From Saprospiraceae bacterium (GTDB lineage Bacteria; Bacteroidota; Bacteroidia; Chitinophagales; Saprospiraceae): 64,000 nt of DNA. Every line of letters begins with the position of its first letter. Within the stretch, counting starts at the first letter, position 1. The DNA lies in the NCBI GenBank assembly GCA_021738725.1, contig JAIPBE010000006.1, positions 1 through 64,000 of the forward strand. The letters are read 5' to 3'. A program made the position numbers and the translations under genes. The notes under the pieces are model-generated. The model was not told where the DNA came from and did no database searches. It was given only the letters and a program-made list of their open reading frames with translations. Positions 53,952-61,307 of the stretch are shown piece after piece.

Positions 53952-53983
53952 AAGAGAGCCGGCCGATCCCGGTCGGCTCTCTT
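53952..53983 (+). terminator. Intercistronic hairpin after nosZ
   Basis: Perfect 10-bp arms AAGAGAGCCG (53952-53961) and CGGCTCTCTT (53974-53983), continuing as CCG-atcc-CGG inside, followed by CTCTAAA. It can act as a partial terminator or 3' stabiliser and would raise nosZ mRNA above that of the maturation genes. Confidence 0.6.
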
Positions 53984-54001
53984 CTCTAAACCCAACCTCT
54001 C

Positions 54002-54571
54002 ATGAAAGCCCTACCACGGCTTTGTATGGTACTGGCAGCAGCTGGTATTCTCGGCCTGTTCCTCTTCCCTATGTGGAAGATCATCCTTTATGCACCCCAA
54101 TATCCCACCGGTGTCCAGATGAATATCTGGATCAACAAGATCGATGGTACGGAGTCGGGTACTTTACAAAATGTCAATATCCTGAACCACTATGTGGGGA
54201 TGAAATTCATCGAACCAGATGCCATTCCGGAACTGAAGTATTTTCCCATGGTGATTCTGGCCATGGCCGGTCTTGCACTCCTGGCTGCAGCGATCAATAA
54301 AAAGTCGATCTACCTGACCTGGCTGATCATCATGGTCGTTCTTTCCATTGTCGGGTTTTATGATTTTTACCTCTGGGAATACGACTACGGCCATAATCTC
54401 AGCGATACGGCGCCGATCAAGATCCCAGGAGCTTCCTTCCAACCACCACTGATCGGCTCCAAAGACATCCTCAACTTTACAGCTGTCTCCCTGCCGCACA
54501 TCGGCGGCTATCTGGCCGGAGCCGGTATCTTTTTTTCATTTCTGGCCTACTGGTTCAGACGTAAACAATAA
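54002..54571 (+). CDS. Four-helix membrane protein of the nos cluster
   Basis: The 189-residue protein has four membrane helices: LCMVLAAAGILGLFLFPMWK, PMVILAMAGLALLAAAI, LTWLIIMVVLSIVGFYDF and HIGGYLAGAGIFFSFLAYWF. A periplasmic segment after the first helix holds ILNHYVGMKFI, and another holds YDYGHNLSD. It sits between nosZ and nosL, the place where clade II clusters often carry a NosB-type membrane protein. A copper-delivery or electron-transfer function is plausible but not shown. nosL follows after 2 bases. Confidence 0.75.
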   Translation: MKALPRLCMVLAAAGILGLFLFPMWKIILYAPQYPTGVQMNIWINKIDGTESGTLQNVNILNHYVGMKFIEPDAIPELKYFPMVILAMAGLALLAAAINKKSIYLTWLIIMVVLSIVGFYDFYLWEYDYGHNLSDTAPIKIPGASFQPPLIGSKDILNFTAVSLPHIGGYLAGAGIFFSFLAYWFRRKQ

Positions 54572-54573
54572 AT

Positions 54574-55017
54574 ATGCGACTCATCCTCTTTTCTGTGATC
54601 CTGATCATGAGTGCCTGTTCCACAGGACCTCAACCTATTTCATATGGTGAGGATGCCTGCAATTTTTGCAAGATGACCATCGTGGATCAGCAGCATAGCG
54701 CAGAAGCCGTCACCCTCAAAGGAAAGGTGTACAAGTTTGATGCAATCGAATGCCTGGTCCACTATGTCTCTCCGCTTGACGAGGCCACATTCAGCCATCT
54801 GCTGGTGGCCAATTACGACCAGCCCGGGTCGCTTATGGATGCGCAGACATCCAGCTACCTGATCAGCCCGAATCTGCCCAGCCCCATGGGTGCATTTCTC
54901 AATGCTTTTGACGACGCCAATCGGTCGGCTGCCATGCAAACCAGTATGACCGGTGAACTGCATTCCTGGGAGTCTCTGAAAACCACTCTGACCTTAAAAA
55001 ATCAGATCCCTCAATAA
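54574..55017 (+). CDS. nosL: NosL copper-chaperone lipoprotein
   Basis: The 147-residue lipoprotein (leader ILIMSAC, Cys15) belongs to the NosL family, which binds Cu(I) and supplies NosZ. The metal motif CNFCKM with a nearby IVDQQHSAEA and the YKFDAIECLVHY segment are conserved. It is located outside the cytoplasm. It lies 2 bases after the four-helix protein gene and 10 bases before nosD, firmly within the nos operon. Confidence 0.93.
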   Translation: MRLILFSVILIMSACSTGPQPISYGEDACNFCKMTIVDQQHSAEAVTLKGKVYKFDAIECLVHYVSPLDEATFSHLLVANYDQPGSLMDAQTSSYLISPNLPSPMGAFLNAFDDANRSAAMQTSMTGELHSWESLKTTLTLKNQIPQ

Positions 55018-55027
55018 CACTCCACCC

Positions 55028-56269
55028 ATGCGAAGGATCACCTGCCTTATCCTATTCATTTCATTCCTCTGGACAGATGTCGTGTCAGGAACGAAACTGC
55101 ATGTTGGGGCAGGTCAACCATTTGCCACCATTCAGGCTGCAATGGATGAGGCCCGTTCTGGAGATCAGGTGATCGTTCATCCCGGTCTGTATCGGGAATG
55201 CCCCGTCGTCGTCAATAAATCGATCACCCTTACCGGGTATGGCATGCCCGTTCTGGATGCCCTCGGCGAAAAGGAAGGCATCATCATCGAAGCGGACAGC
55301 GTCACCATTGAAGGATTTGAAATTCGGAATACGGGATACAGTTATATCGAAGACCGGGCCGGTATCCGGATCAAAAGAACCAAAGCGTTTACGATCCGCA
55401 ACAACCGGTTGATCCTGACCTTCTTTGGTATTTATCTAGAACATGCCAAATCCGGACGGGTCATCAATAATGCCATCCTGGGCAAACCTTTGGCTGAAGC
55501 CAACAGTGGAAATGGTATTCACCTCTGGTATTGCAAGGATATTGACATCGTCGGGAACCTCATTCGGGGTCATCGCGATGGCATCTATTTTGAATTTGCC
55601 ACTCAATCCAGAGTCCGTCGAAATATCAGTGAGCAGAACCTGCGATATGGCCTGCACTTTATGTTCTCAAACGACGATATCTATACGGGGAATACATTTC
55701 GAGATAATGGTGCCGGAGTGGCCGTGATGTTTTCCAGCCGCATTCATATGCTGAATAATCTCTTTCACCTCAACTGGGGACAAGCTGCCTATGGTTTGTT
55801 GCTGAAAGAGATTTATGATGCTGAGATCCGGGAGAACGTCTTTCAGAAAAATACCGTCGGCATATTTACGGAAGGCTCCAACCGGATCCATTATAAAGAC
55901 AATGATTTTCTGAATAATGGCTGGGCTGTGAAAGTGGCCGGTGCCTGTGAAAAAAACGATTTTATTCGCAATAATTTCATTGGCAACAGTTTTGATTTTG
56001 CTGCTGTAGGCAATATGGAAACCAACCGGATCGAAGAAAATTTCTGGGGCGATTATTCTGGTTATGACCTCGACAAAAACGGAATCGGGGATATTCCCTA
56101 CCGCCCGATCAAGCTGTTCAATTACGTCGTGGATCAAACACCAGAAACCATCATACTTATGCGGAGTCTCCTGGTAGAGATCCTCAACTTCTCCGAGAAA
56201 GTCAGCCCGGTGCTCACCCCGGCTGAAGTCTCCGATGCGATGCCCAACATGCATCGTTATATTCGATAA
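55028..56269 (+). CDS. nosD: NosD periplasmic copper-maturation protein
   Basis: The 413-residue protein has a signal peptide (ITCLILFISFLWTDVVSG) and a right-handed parallel beta-helix of repeated NN-rich turns (IRNNRLILTFFGIYLEHA, VINNAILG, IDIVGNLIRGHRDGIYFEFA, quoted in part). This is the NosD fold, which acts with NosFY and NosL in assembling the CuZ centre of NosZ. Its C-terminal part IEENFWGDYSGYDLDKNGIGD is typical (quoted core NFWGDYSGYD). It precedes nosF by 13 bases. Confidence 0.93.
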   Translation: MRRITCLILFISFLWTDVVSGTKLHVGAGQPFATIQAAMDEARSGDQVIVHPGLYRECPVVVNKSITLTGYGMPVLDALGEKEGIIIEADSVTIEGFEIRNTGYSYIEDRAGIRIKRTKAFTIRNNRLILTFFGIYLEHAKSGRVINNAILGKPLAEANSGNGIHLWYCKDIDIVGNLIRGHRDGIYFEFATQSRVRRNISEQNLRYGLHFMFSNDDIYTGNTFRDNGAGVAVMFSSRIHMLNNLFHLNWGQAAYGLLLKEIYDAEIRENVFQKNTVGIFTEGSNRIHYKDNDFLNNGWAVKVAGACEKNDFIRNNFIGNSFDFAAVGNMETNRIEENFWGDYSGYDLDKNGIGDIPYRPIKLFNYVVDQTPETIILMRSLLVEILNFSEKVSPVLTPAEVSDAMPNMHRYIR

Positions 56270-56282
56270 ACGACCTATTACC

Positions 56283-57071
56283 ATGATCCATTTACATCAC
56301 ATTCATAAATCATTCGGCCGGCTGGAGGTCTTGCGTGGCGTGGACCTGGCCTTTGACCGGCCGGGAATCACGGCTGTCTTGGGACCAAACGGATCCGGAA
56401 AGTCCACCTTGCTGAAGTCCATCCTGGGTATGGTGTTGCCCGACCAGGGAGAGATCCATTTTAATGGAAAACCGATCGACAACCTGGGCCAGTACCGGAA
56501 GGACATTTCCTATCTGCCCCAGATCGCACGTTTTCCCGAAAACCTGCGCGTACGCGAATTGATCCGGATGATCGAATCCTTTCGGTCACAACCTTCCCAA
56601 AGTGCGGAGTTGATCCATCAATTCGGGTTGGAATCCGTCCTCGATTCCCAGCTGGGTCACTTGTCAGGGGGCACGCGCCAAAAGGTCAATCTGGTGCTTA
56701 CGCTGATGTATGATACACCAGTGATCATCCTGGATGAACCGACCGCCGGATTGGATCCAGTGGCGATGGTCAAACTCAAAGAGTTGATCATACAGGCCAG
56801 GGAAGACGGGAAGATCCTGTTGATCACTACCCATATCATGAGTCTGGTGGAAGAGCTTGCCGACCGTGTCGTCTTCCTGTTGGAAGGCCGGATCTACTTT
56901 GATGGCAAACCCGATGAACTCAAACAACGAGTGGATGAACCGAACCTGGAAAAGGCCATTGCCAACCTCCTCAGTGGGGGCCATCTCACGCCCATCCAAC
57001 CTCTGGATGCTTCATCGAAGCCGATCAAGAAGATGAATGGCAATGTTGTCCAACCGCAATTAAAATATTAA
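56283..57071 (+). CDS. nosF: NosF ABC transporter ATPase
   Basis: The 262-residue ATPase has Walker A GPNGSGKSTLLKSI, Q-loop region SYLPQIARFP, signature LSGGTRQKV, Walker B VIILDEPTAGLDP and the switch His in TTHIMSLVEELADRV. With NosY it energises maturation of NosZ. The frame opens at 56235, but ATG 56283 (MIHLHHIHKSFG) fits ABC N-termini and follows the nosD stop. nosY begins 3 bases after it. Confidence 0.93.
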   Translation: MIHLHHIHKSFGRLEVLRGVDLAFDRPGITAVLGPNGSGKSTLLKSILGMVLPDQGEIHFNGKPIDNLGQYRKDISYLPQIARFPENLRVRELIRMIESFRSQPSQSAELIHQFGLESVLDSQLGHLSGGTRQKVNLVLTLMYDTPVIILDEPTAGLDPVAMVKLKELIIQAREDGKILLITTHIMSLVEELADRVVFLLEGRIYFDGKPDELKQRVDEPNLEKAIANLLSGGHLTPIQPLDASSKPIKKMNGNVVQPQLKY

Positions 57072-57074
57072 GTC

Positions 57075-57857
57075 ATGCTCCGTATCATTCGCTACAGTTT
57101 TGCCGATCTGATCCGCAGCCGCTGGTTGTACTTCTATACCGGTTTTTATCTGGTCCTGACCGGTGCGCTCTTTTTGATCAGCGCCGACCTGTCCAAGGTG
57201 ATCGTCAGTCTCATGAATGCCATCCTGTTCATTGTACCGCTGGTGGCTCTGCTCTTTGGTGTCATGGTCCAATACAACACCCGGGAATTCACGGAGCTGC
57301 TCCTGGCGCAGCCTATTCCAAGGCGGTCTATATTCCTGGGGCAATACCTGGGCATTGCCACTGCCCTGGCCATCAGTTTTTTGTTGGGTGCGGGAATTCC
57401 GTTTATACTCTCTGGCATCTTTCTTTCCGGGGAGATATGGAACTTCTCCATCCTTCTGTTGAGTGGCATATTACTCTCTTACATCTTTTCCGCGTTGGGC
57501 TATTTATTGGCCCTGATCAATGACAATCGGATTCGTGGGTTTGGTTTAGCCATTCTGGTCTGGCTTCTTCTGGCCGTTGTCTATGACGGATTATTCCTAC
57601 TGGGCCTGGCCTGGTTCTCGGACTATCCATTAGAAAATGTAGCGATCGGTGTGACGGTGTTCAATCCGATCGATCTGGCGCGCATCCTCATTCTGCTCAA
57701 ACTGGATGTATCTGCTCTGATGGGGTATACCGGTGCGGTGTTCAACAAATTTCTGGGCACCTCTCTGGGCATGGGTCTGGCTCTGACCATTCTGGTCGTC
57801 TGGGCGGTGTTGCCTGTTAGCATGATCCGGTATATCTCCTTACGGAAGGATTTTTAA
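57075..57857 (+). CDS. nosY: NosY ABC transporter permease
   Basis: The 260-residue protein has six membrane helices (FYTGFYLVLTGALFLISADL, quoted core GFYLVLTGALFL; ALAISFLLGAGIPFILSGIF, quoted core LLGAGIPFIL; GMGLALTILVVWAVLPV) and the cytoplasmic LAQPIPRRSIFLGQYLG loop typical of NosY. It forms the membrane half of the NosFY complex. The spacing to nosF is 3 bases. Confidence 0.92.
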   Translation: MLRIIRYSFADLIRSRWLYFYTGFYLVLTGALFLISADLSKVIVSLMNAILFIVPLVALLFGVMVQYNTREFTELLLAQPIPRRSIFLGQYLGIATALAISFLLGAGIPFILSGIFLSGEIWNFSILLLSGILLSYIFSALGYLLALINDNRIRGFGLAILVWLLLAVVYDGLFLLGLAWFSDYPLENVAIGVTVFNPIDLARILILLKLDVSALMGYTGAVFNKFLGTSLGMGLALTILVVWAVLPVSMIRYISLRKDF

Positions 57858-58024
57858 GGGGCCGGATTTGCGCTTAATCCGAGGTTAATCTCCTTCCGTG
57901 ATTGAAAATTCCCGGGCTGTTGAATCAGGAGGAAAAACAAGAGATCGAACTGAAAGAAAGGATGCACATCCTGGAGATTCGTTCACTACATACTCATTCA
58001 CCAAGAAATAAATCTATCGATCAT

Positions 58025-58753
58025 ATGGAACATACACTTCTCACTCAAAAACCGATCGGCGAACTGGTACGCGAAGATTATCGGACAGCCGAAGTCCTCT
58101 CCCGTTGGAAGCTGGATTATTGTTGTGGTGGCAAACGGAATTTGGCAGATGCTTGCTCAAAGGTTGGCGCCAATCCCGCAGAGGTTGCCACCGCATTGGA
58201 AGCCGTCCTCAATCAGCCTGCCGGAAGAGCCCTGGATTATGATGCATGGGACACGTCTTTTCTGATCGATCATATCGAAAATGTCCATCACAGTTATGTC
58301 CGCAAATCTCTTCCTGTGCTGGTCGCCACCGCCCAGAAGGTGGCGCTCAGGCATGGGAAGGAATACCCTTATCTGGAGACTGTCTTCCTGGAAGTGAAGG
58401 CATTGGCCCTGGAGTTGGAATCACATTTGGGCAAGGAGGAAAACATCCTCTTCCCGTATATCCGTCAACTCGTCCTGTCGCAGACTCGGGGCAGTCAACA
58501 GCCAGCTGCTCCCTTTGGTTCTGTCAACAATCCGATCCGAATGATGGAATCCGAACACAATGATGCAGGTGAATCATTTGCAAACATCCGGGAATTGACC
58601 GGGGATCTTGTCTATCCGGAGGCTGCATGCACCAGCTGGCTTGTGCTGTATTCTCTATTGCTGGAATTCGAAGCAGATCTCCACACGCATATTCATCTGG
58701 AGAATAATCTGCTGTTCCCCAGAGCGATCCAATTGGAGCGGGAGATGAACTGA
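58025..58753 (+). CDS. ric: Iron-sulfur cluster repair di-iron protein (Ric/ScdA/YtfE)
   Basis: The 242-residue protein has an N-terminal ScdA domain (IGELVREDYRTAEVLSRWKLDYCCGGKR, quoted core WKLDYCCGG) and a hemerythrin-like HHE domain with conserved His/Glu (HIENVHHSYV, HLGKEENILFPYI, EHNDAGES, HTHIHLENNLLFPRA). Such proteins repair iron-sulfur clusters hit by nitric oxide or oxidants. The frame opens at a TTG at 57902, but ATG 58025 (MEHTLLTQKPIGELV) matches the family. It follows the nos operon by 168 bases and ends in a strong terminator. Rrf2 control is likely but not shown. Confidence 0.92.
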   Translation: MEHTLLTQKPIGELVREDYRTAEVLSRWKLDYCCGGKRNLADACSKVGANPAEVATALEAVLNQPAGRALDYDAWDTSFLIDHIENVHHSYVRKSLPVLVATAQKVALRHGKEYPYLETVFLEVKALALELESHLGKEENILFPYIRQLVLSQTRGSQQPAAPFGSVNNPIRMMESEHNDAGESFANIRELTGDLVYPEAACTSWLVLYSLLLEFEADLHTHIHLENNLLFPRAIQLEREMN

Positions 58754-58779
58754 TAGTACCCACCAATTGTCAGAAACTG

Positions 58780-58816
58780 AAAGGACCCTTCGATGATGTC
58801 ATCGACGGGTCCTTTT
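58780..58816. terminator. Bidirectional terminator between ric and DUF1761 gene
   Basis: AAAGGACCC (58780-58788) pairs with GGGTCCTTT (58807-58815); CGATGA/TCATCG continues the stem inside an internal loop. A T-run follows on the plus strand. It separates two convergent genes. Confidence 0.8.
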
Positions 58817-58846
58817 CTCAGTATATGTCAAATACGGTGATTCGAC

Positions 58847-59290
58847 TTATCTCCACGCGCTGATGATACCACACATGATCATGGCTGTCAGGGTCCAGTA
58901 GAGAATATTGACGATGGCCCACTTGCGACTGCGCATTTCAAAGATGGCCATTGAGGTAAAGATCGGCAGGAGAACTGTGACCCCAAAAAGAAAACCGTGG
59001 ACCAGTCCGTGCTGGAAGGTCACATAACTGTGTCCATCGGGTGCCGTCGTCTGAAATCCTCCATCAGCCCCACCGGCACCGGTCACCCATCCCCAGAAAA
59101 AGACTGCCAGCAGGAAGGAGGTTACCAAAGTCAGGATATACATGGTTGGCTTGGGCATGTTGGCTTTGATATGTTCCTCAGTAAAGCCATTTGCTTGCAT
59201 CCATGCAGTTCCCATCACTTTGGGGTGGTAATAGATCATACCCATGATCATGGGCACCAAAGCGGCAACGATTAAGGCGAAGTAATTCAT
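58847..59290 (-). CDS. DUF1761 family membrane protein
   Basis: The 147-residue protein has four membrane helices and matches DUF1761: MIYYHPKVMGTAWM, ILTLVTSFLLAVFFWGW, FQHGLVHGFLFGV and IVNILYWTLTAMIMCGI. The family function is unknown. It converges with ric across a shared terminator and starts at the edge of the largest repeat field. No operon partners. Confidence 0.88.
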   Translation of the reverse strand: MNYFALIVAALVPMIMGMIYYHPKVMGTAWMQANGFTEEHIKANMPKPTMYILTLVTSFLLAVFFWGWVTGAGGADGGFQTTAPDGHSYVTFQHGLVHGFLFGVTVLLPIFTSMAIFEMRSRKWAIVNILYWTLTAMIMCGIISAWR

Positions 59291-59448
59291 AGTGTTAGTT
59301 TGGTTGATTAGGTTAGAAATATAGGAATTCTTTGAGAATCCAACTACTTGGTTCCTTGTTCCTGCGTTCCTGGTTCCTGCGTTCCTGGTTCCTGGTTGGA
59401 TTCAGGTCTGGCAGGCGGATTCAAAGGTCTGGTTGTTCAAAGTTTAAA

Positions 59449-59468
59449 GTCAGAGCTGGCGCTCTGAC
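59449..59468. repeat. GTTCAA-flanked hairpin, family B copy
   Basis: GTCAGAGC-TGGC-GCTCTGAC, flanked by GTTCAAAGTTTAAA and GTTCAAGGTTTAATGTGG. Confidence 0.7.
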
Positions 59469-59481
59469 GTTCAAGGTTTAA

Positions 59482-59597
59482 TGTGGAAAGGGTTCATGTC
59501 CCCCTCCCATTCCACTTCCAAACCCGGAGACAAGGGCCTTCATGAGGGGGTGGTAGAGTATTTCTGCCTGCTTGCCTGAAGCAAGGTTTCTCGTTCC
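59482..59597. repeat. 116-bp repeat, copy 1
   Basis: Runs from GTGGAAAGG through CATGTCCCCCTCCCA, CGGAGACAA and GAGGGGGTGGTAGAG to GCAAGGTTTCTCGTTCC. The second direct copy is 59966-60081; a diverged inverted copy is at 61604-61713. Confidence 0.75.
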
Positions 59598-59676
59598 TTT
59601 GTTCCAAGTTCCTGGTTCCTGGTTCCTGGTTAAGCTGACCAAACCTTGGCTGCAACTTTAAATAATGGATGTTGGT

Positions 59677-59760
59677 GCCGGTGTCTCACCGGCAGCGCAA
59701 GACGGGTAGTTCCAAGTATCTCATTTTATTGAATGAGGGTTAGTGGCGGTGTCTCACCGC
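59677..59760. repeat. Paired TGTCTCA hairpin unit, copy 1
   Basis: First hairpin GCCGGTG-TCT-CACCGGC (59677-59693), second GCGGTG-TCT-CACCGC (59746-59760). The intervening AGCGCAAGACG...TTCCAAGTATCTC text is shared with copy 2 at 60294-60378. Confidence 0.75.
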
Positions 59761-59933
59761 TTGATCAATCCATTAAGGAGTATCATCCTTACATATTGTT
59801 GGTCTGGGGGAATGTTCCTGCGTTCCTGGATTCCTGCGTTCCTGGTTCCTGGTTCCTGGTTGGTTTCAGGATTGGCAACCGGTTTTAAACGTCTGGCTGT
59901 TCAAAGCCTGCCCGCCAACTGGCTGGTTCAAAC

Positions 59934-59951
59934 GGTGCTCTGCCGAGCACC
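59934..59951. repeat. GTTCAA-flanked hairpin, family B copy
   Basis: GGTGCTC-TGCC-GAGCACC, flanked by GGTTCAAAC and AGTTCAAGGTTCAACGTGG. Confidence 0.7.
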
Positions 59952-59965
59952 AGTTCAAGGTTCAA

Positions 59966-60081
59966 CGTGGAAAGGTTCCATGTCCCCCTCCCACAATACT
60001 TCCGAAATCGGAGACAAAGGCGTTCATGAAGGGGTGGTAGAGCATTTCTGTCTGCTTGTCTGAGGCAAGGTTTCTCGTTCC
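59966..60081. repeat. 116-bp repeat, copy 2
   Basis: Direct copy of 59482-59597 with scattered differences. Confidence 0.75.
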
Positions 60082-60174
60082 TCTGTTCCTGCGTTCCTGG
60101 TTCCTGGTTCCTGGTTGCTTCAGGACTGGCGGATTGTTTCAAGCTTCTGGTTGTACGTATAACCTCACCCCAAA

Positions 60175-60199
60175 CCCCTCTCCTTTGCAAGGAGAGGGG
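60175..60199. repeat. Dispersed palindrome, family D copy
   Basis: CCCCTCTCCTT-TGC-AAGGAGAGGGG, preceded by AACCTCACCCCAAA. Confidence 0.75.
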
Positions 60200-60293
60200 T
60201 TTTCATGTCGAATCGGCTTAATTACCAAGTCAATCAACGGATTGGATCTTTCGATTCTACTCCTGGGATAGATTAAAAATAATGGATGCTGGT

Positions 60294-60378
60294 GCCGGTG
60301 TCTCACCGGCAGCGCAAGACGAATGGTTCCAAGTATCTCTTTTTGTGGAACGATGATCAGGGGCGGTGTCTCACCGCC
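60294..60378. repeat. Paired TGTCTCA hairpin unit, copy 2
   Basis: First hairpin GCCGGTG-TCT-CACCGGC (60294-60310), second GGCGGTG-TCT-CACCGCC (60362-60378). Confidence 0.75.
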
Positions 60379-60564
60379 TTGTTGATCCATTAAGGAGCGG
60401 GAGGTATGCATAATCGCCAGAGCGGGGGAATGTTCCTGCGTTCCTGGATTCCTGCGTTCCTGGTTACTGGTTCCTCCCTGCCTACGGCAGGCTGGGTTCC
60501 TGGTTGGTTTCAGGATTGGTGGATGGTTTTAAGGGTTTGGCGCCAAGCATAACCTCACCCCCAA

Positions 60565-60588
60565 CCCCTCTCCACTCGTGGAGAGGGG
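60565..60588. repeat. Dispersed palindrome, family D copy
   Basis: CCCCTCTCCAC-TC-GTGGAGAGGGG, preceded by AACCTCACCCCCAA. The inner base pairs differ from the copy at 60175 on both arms. Confidence 0.75.
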
Positions 60589-60737
60589 AGTAGTTCACCT
60601 TGGATGGAATCAGCCCTATTTGAACGAGAATTGATTGATCTATGCCCTAACAATACAAGTATGAAAATAATAAAAAGGAAGCTGGAGGCAGACTATAGAA
60701 GACTAATTGAAAAGACTGGATTTGTGTTGCTAATAAA

Positions 60738-61307
60738 CTAAAAAATACCCCTCCTCCTCAACTCCCAAAAACAATCTGCAGTGGCATTGATATCTGCTGC
60801 TGCATTATGTGCTTCACTGAACCCCTTTCCAAAGAGTCGATGATGTAATTCATCCAATTTGGGCCACTTGTAACCATAGTTACCCGGAATAGCACAAAAG
60901 GCTGTCGATCCCTGCATAGTACAGATAAGCCTCTTCATGGGAATCAAATTATCCATTCCAGAGCGTAGAAACTCTGCCCCTACAATTTTCTCATCAAAAC
61001 TGATATTGTGGGCCACCAAAGATTTGGCCTGGTTTAATTGCATTATAAATTCATCCAGCACCTGCTGTAGATCTACCCCTTCGCTTAATGCTCTTTCTGT
61101 AGTGATCCCGTGTATGGATGATGCATCTGAAGGAATCGTAAACCCAACGGGACGTATGATGTGATCATTCCTTCCAAGTTCATTCCCGTCCTCATCAAAT
61201 AGGACCCAGGCTATCTGGACAAGCCGTGGCCAATTCGACAGATTGGAGACCGGTGCTTTCCAGTTTTTGGGAAGACCATTGGTTTCGGTGTCAAAAAATA
61301 AATACAT
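60738..61307 (-). CDS. DEDDh 3'-5' exonuclease (DnaQ / RNase T-like)
   Basis: The 189-residue protein is a DEDD exonuclease. Motif I is YLFFDTETNGLP, motif II is SLVAHNISFDEKI and motif III is EAHNAAADINATADCF with the catalytic His (DEDDh class). It resembles stand-alone DNA polymerase III epsilon-like exonucleases. The open frame runs 15 codons further, but ATG 61307 starts directly at the first motif strand. It is not linked to a polymerase gene. It lies between two repeat-rich gaps. Confidence 0.9.
   Translation of the reverse strand: MYLFFDTETNGLPKNWKAPVSNLSNWPRLVQIAWVLFDEDGNELGRNDHIIRPVGFTIPSDASSIHGITTERALSEGVDLQQVLDEFIMQLNQAKSLVAHNISFDEKIVGAEFLRSGMDNLIPMKRLICTMQGSTAFCAIPGNYGYKWPKLDELHHRLFGKGFSEAHNAAADINATADCFWELRRRGIF

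Larger units (their letters stand above)
59291..60737. repeat. Largest repeat field: 1.4 kb of interspersed words and hairpins
   Basis: No convincing gene. It contains GTTCCTGCGTTCCTGGTTCC word arrays (59348-59398, 59595-59632, 59814-59862, 60078-60118, 60432-60475), GTTCAA-flanked hairpins (59449-59468, 59934-59951), two paired TGTCTCA hairpin units (59667-59760, 60284-60378), two copies of a 116-base unit (59482-59597, 59966-60081) and two family D palindromes (60175-60199, 60565-60588). The whole field looks like two successive rounds of the same element order. Confidence 0.8.

Noticed and set aside
53917..54300. 127-codon plus-strand frame between nosZ and nosL
   Set aside because: It overlaps the four-helix membrane protein in a different frame and has no consistent hydrophobic or motif pattern.
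59291..60737. CRISPR array
   Set aside because: The repeats are irregular in length and spacing, without uniform spacers, and no cas gene is present.
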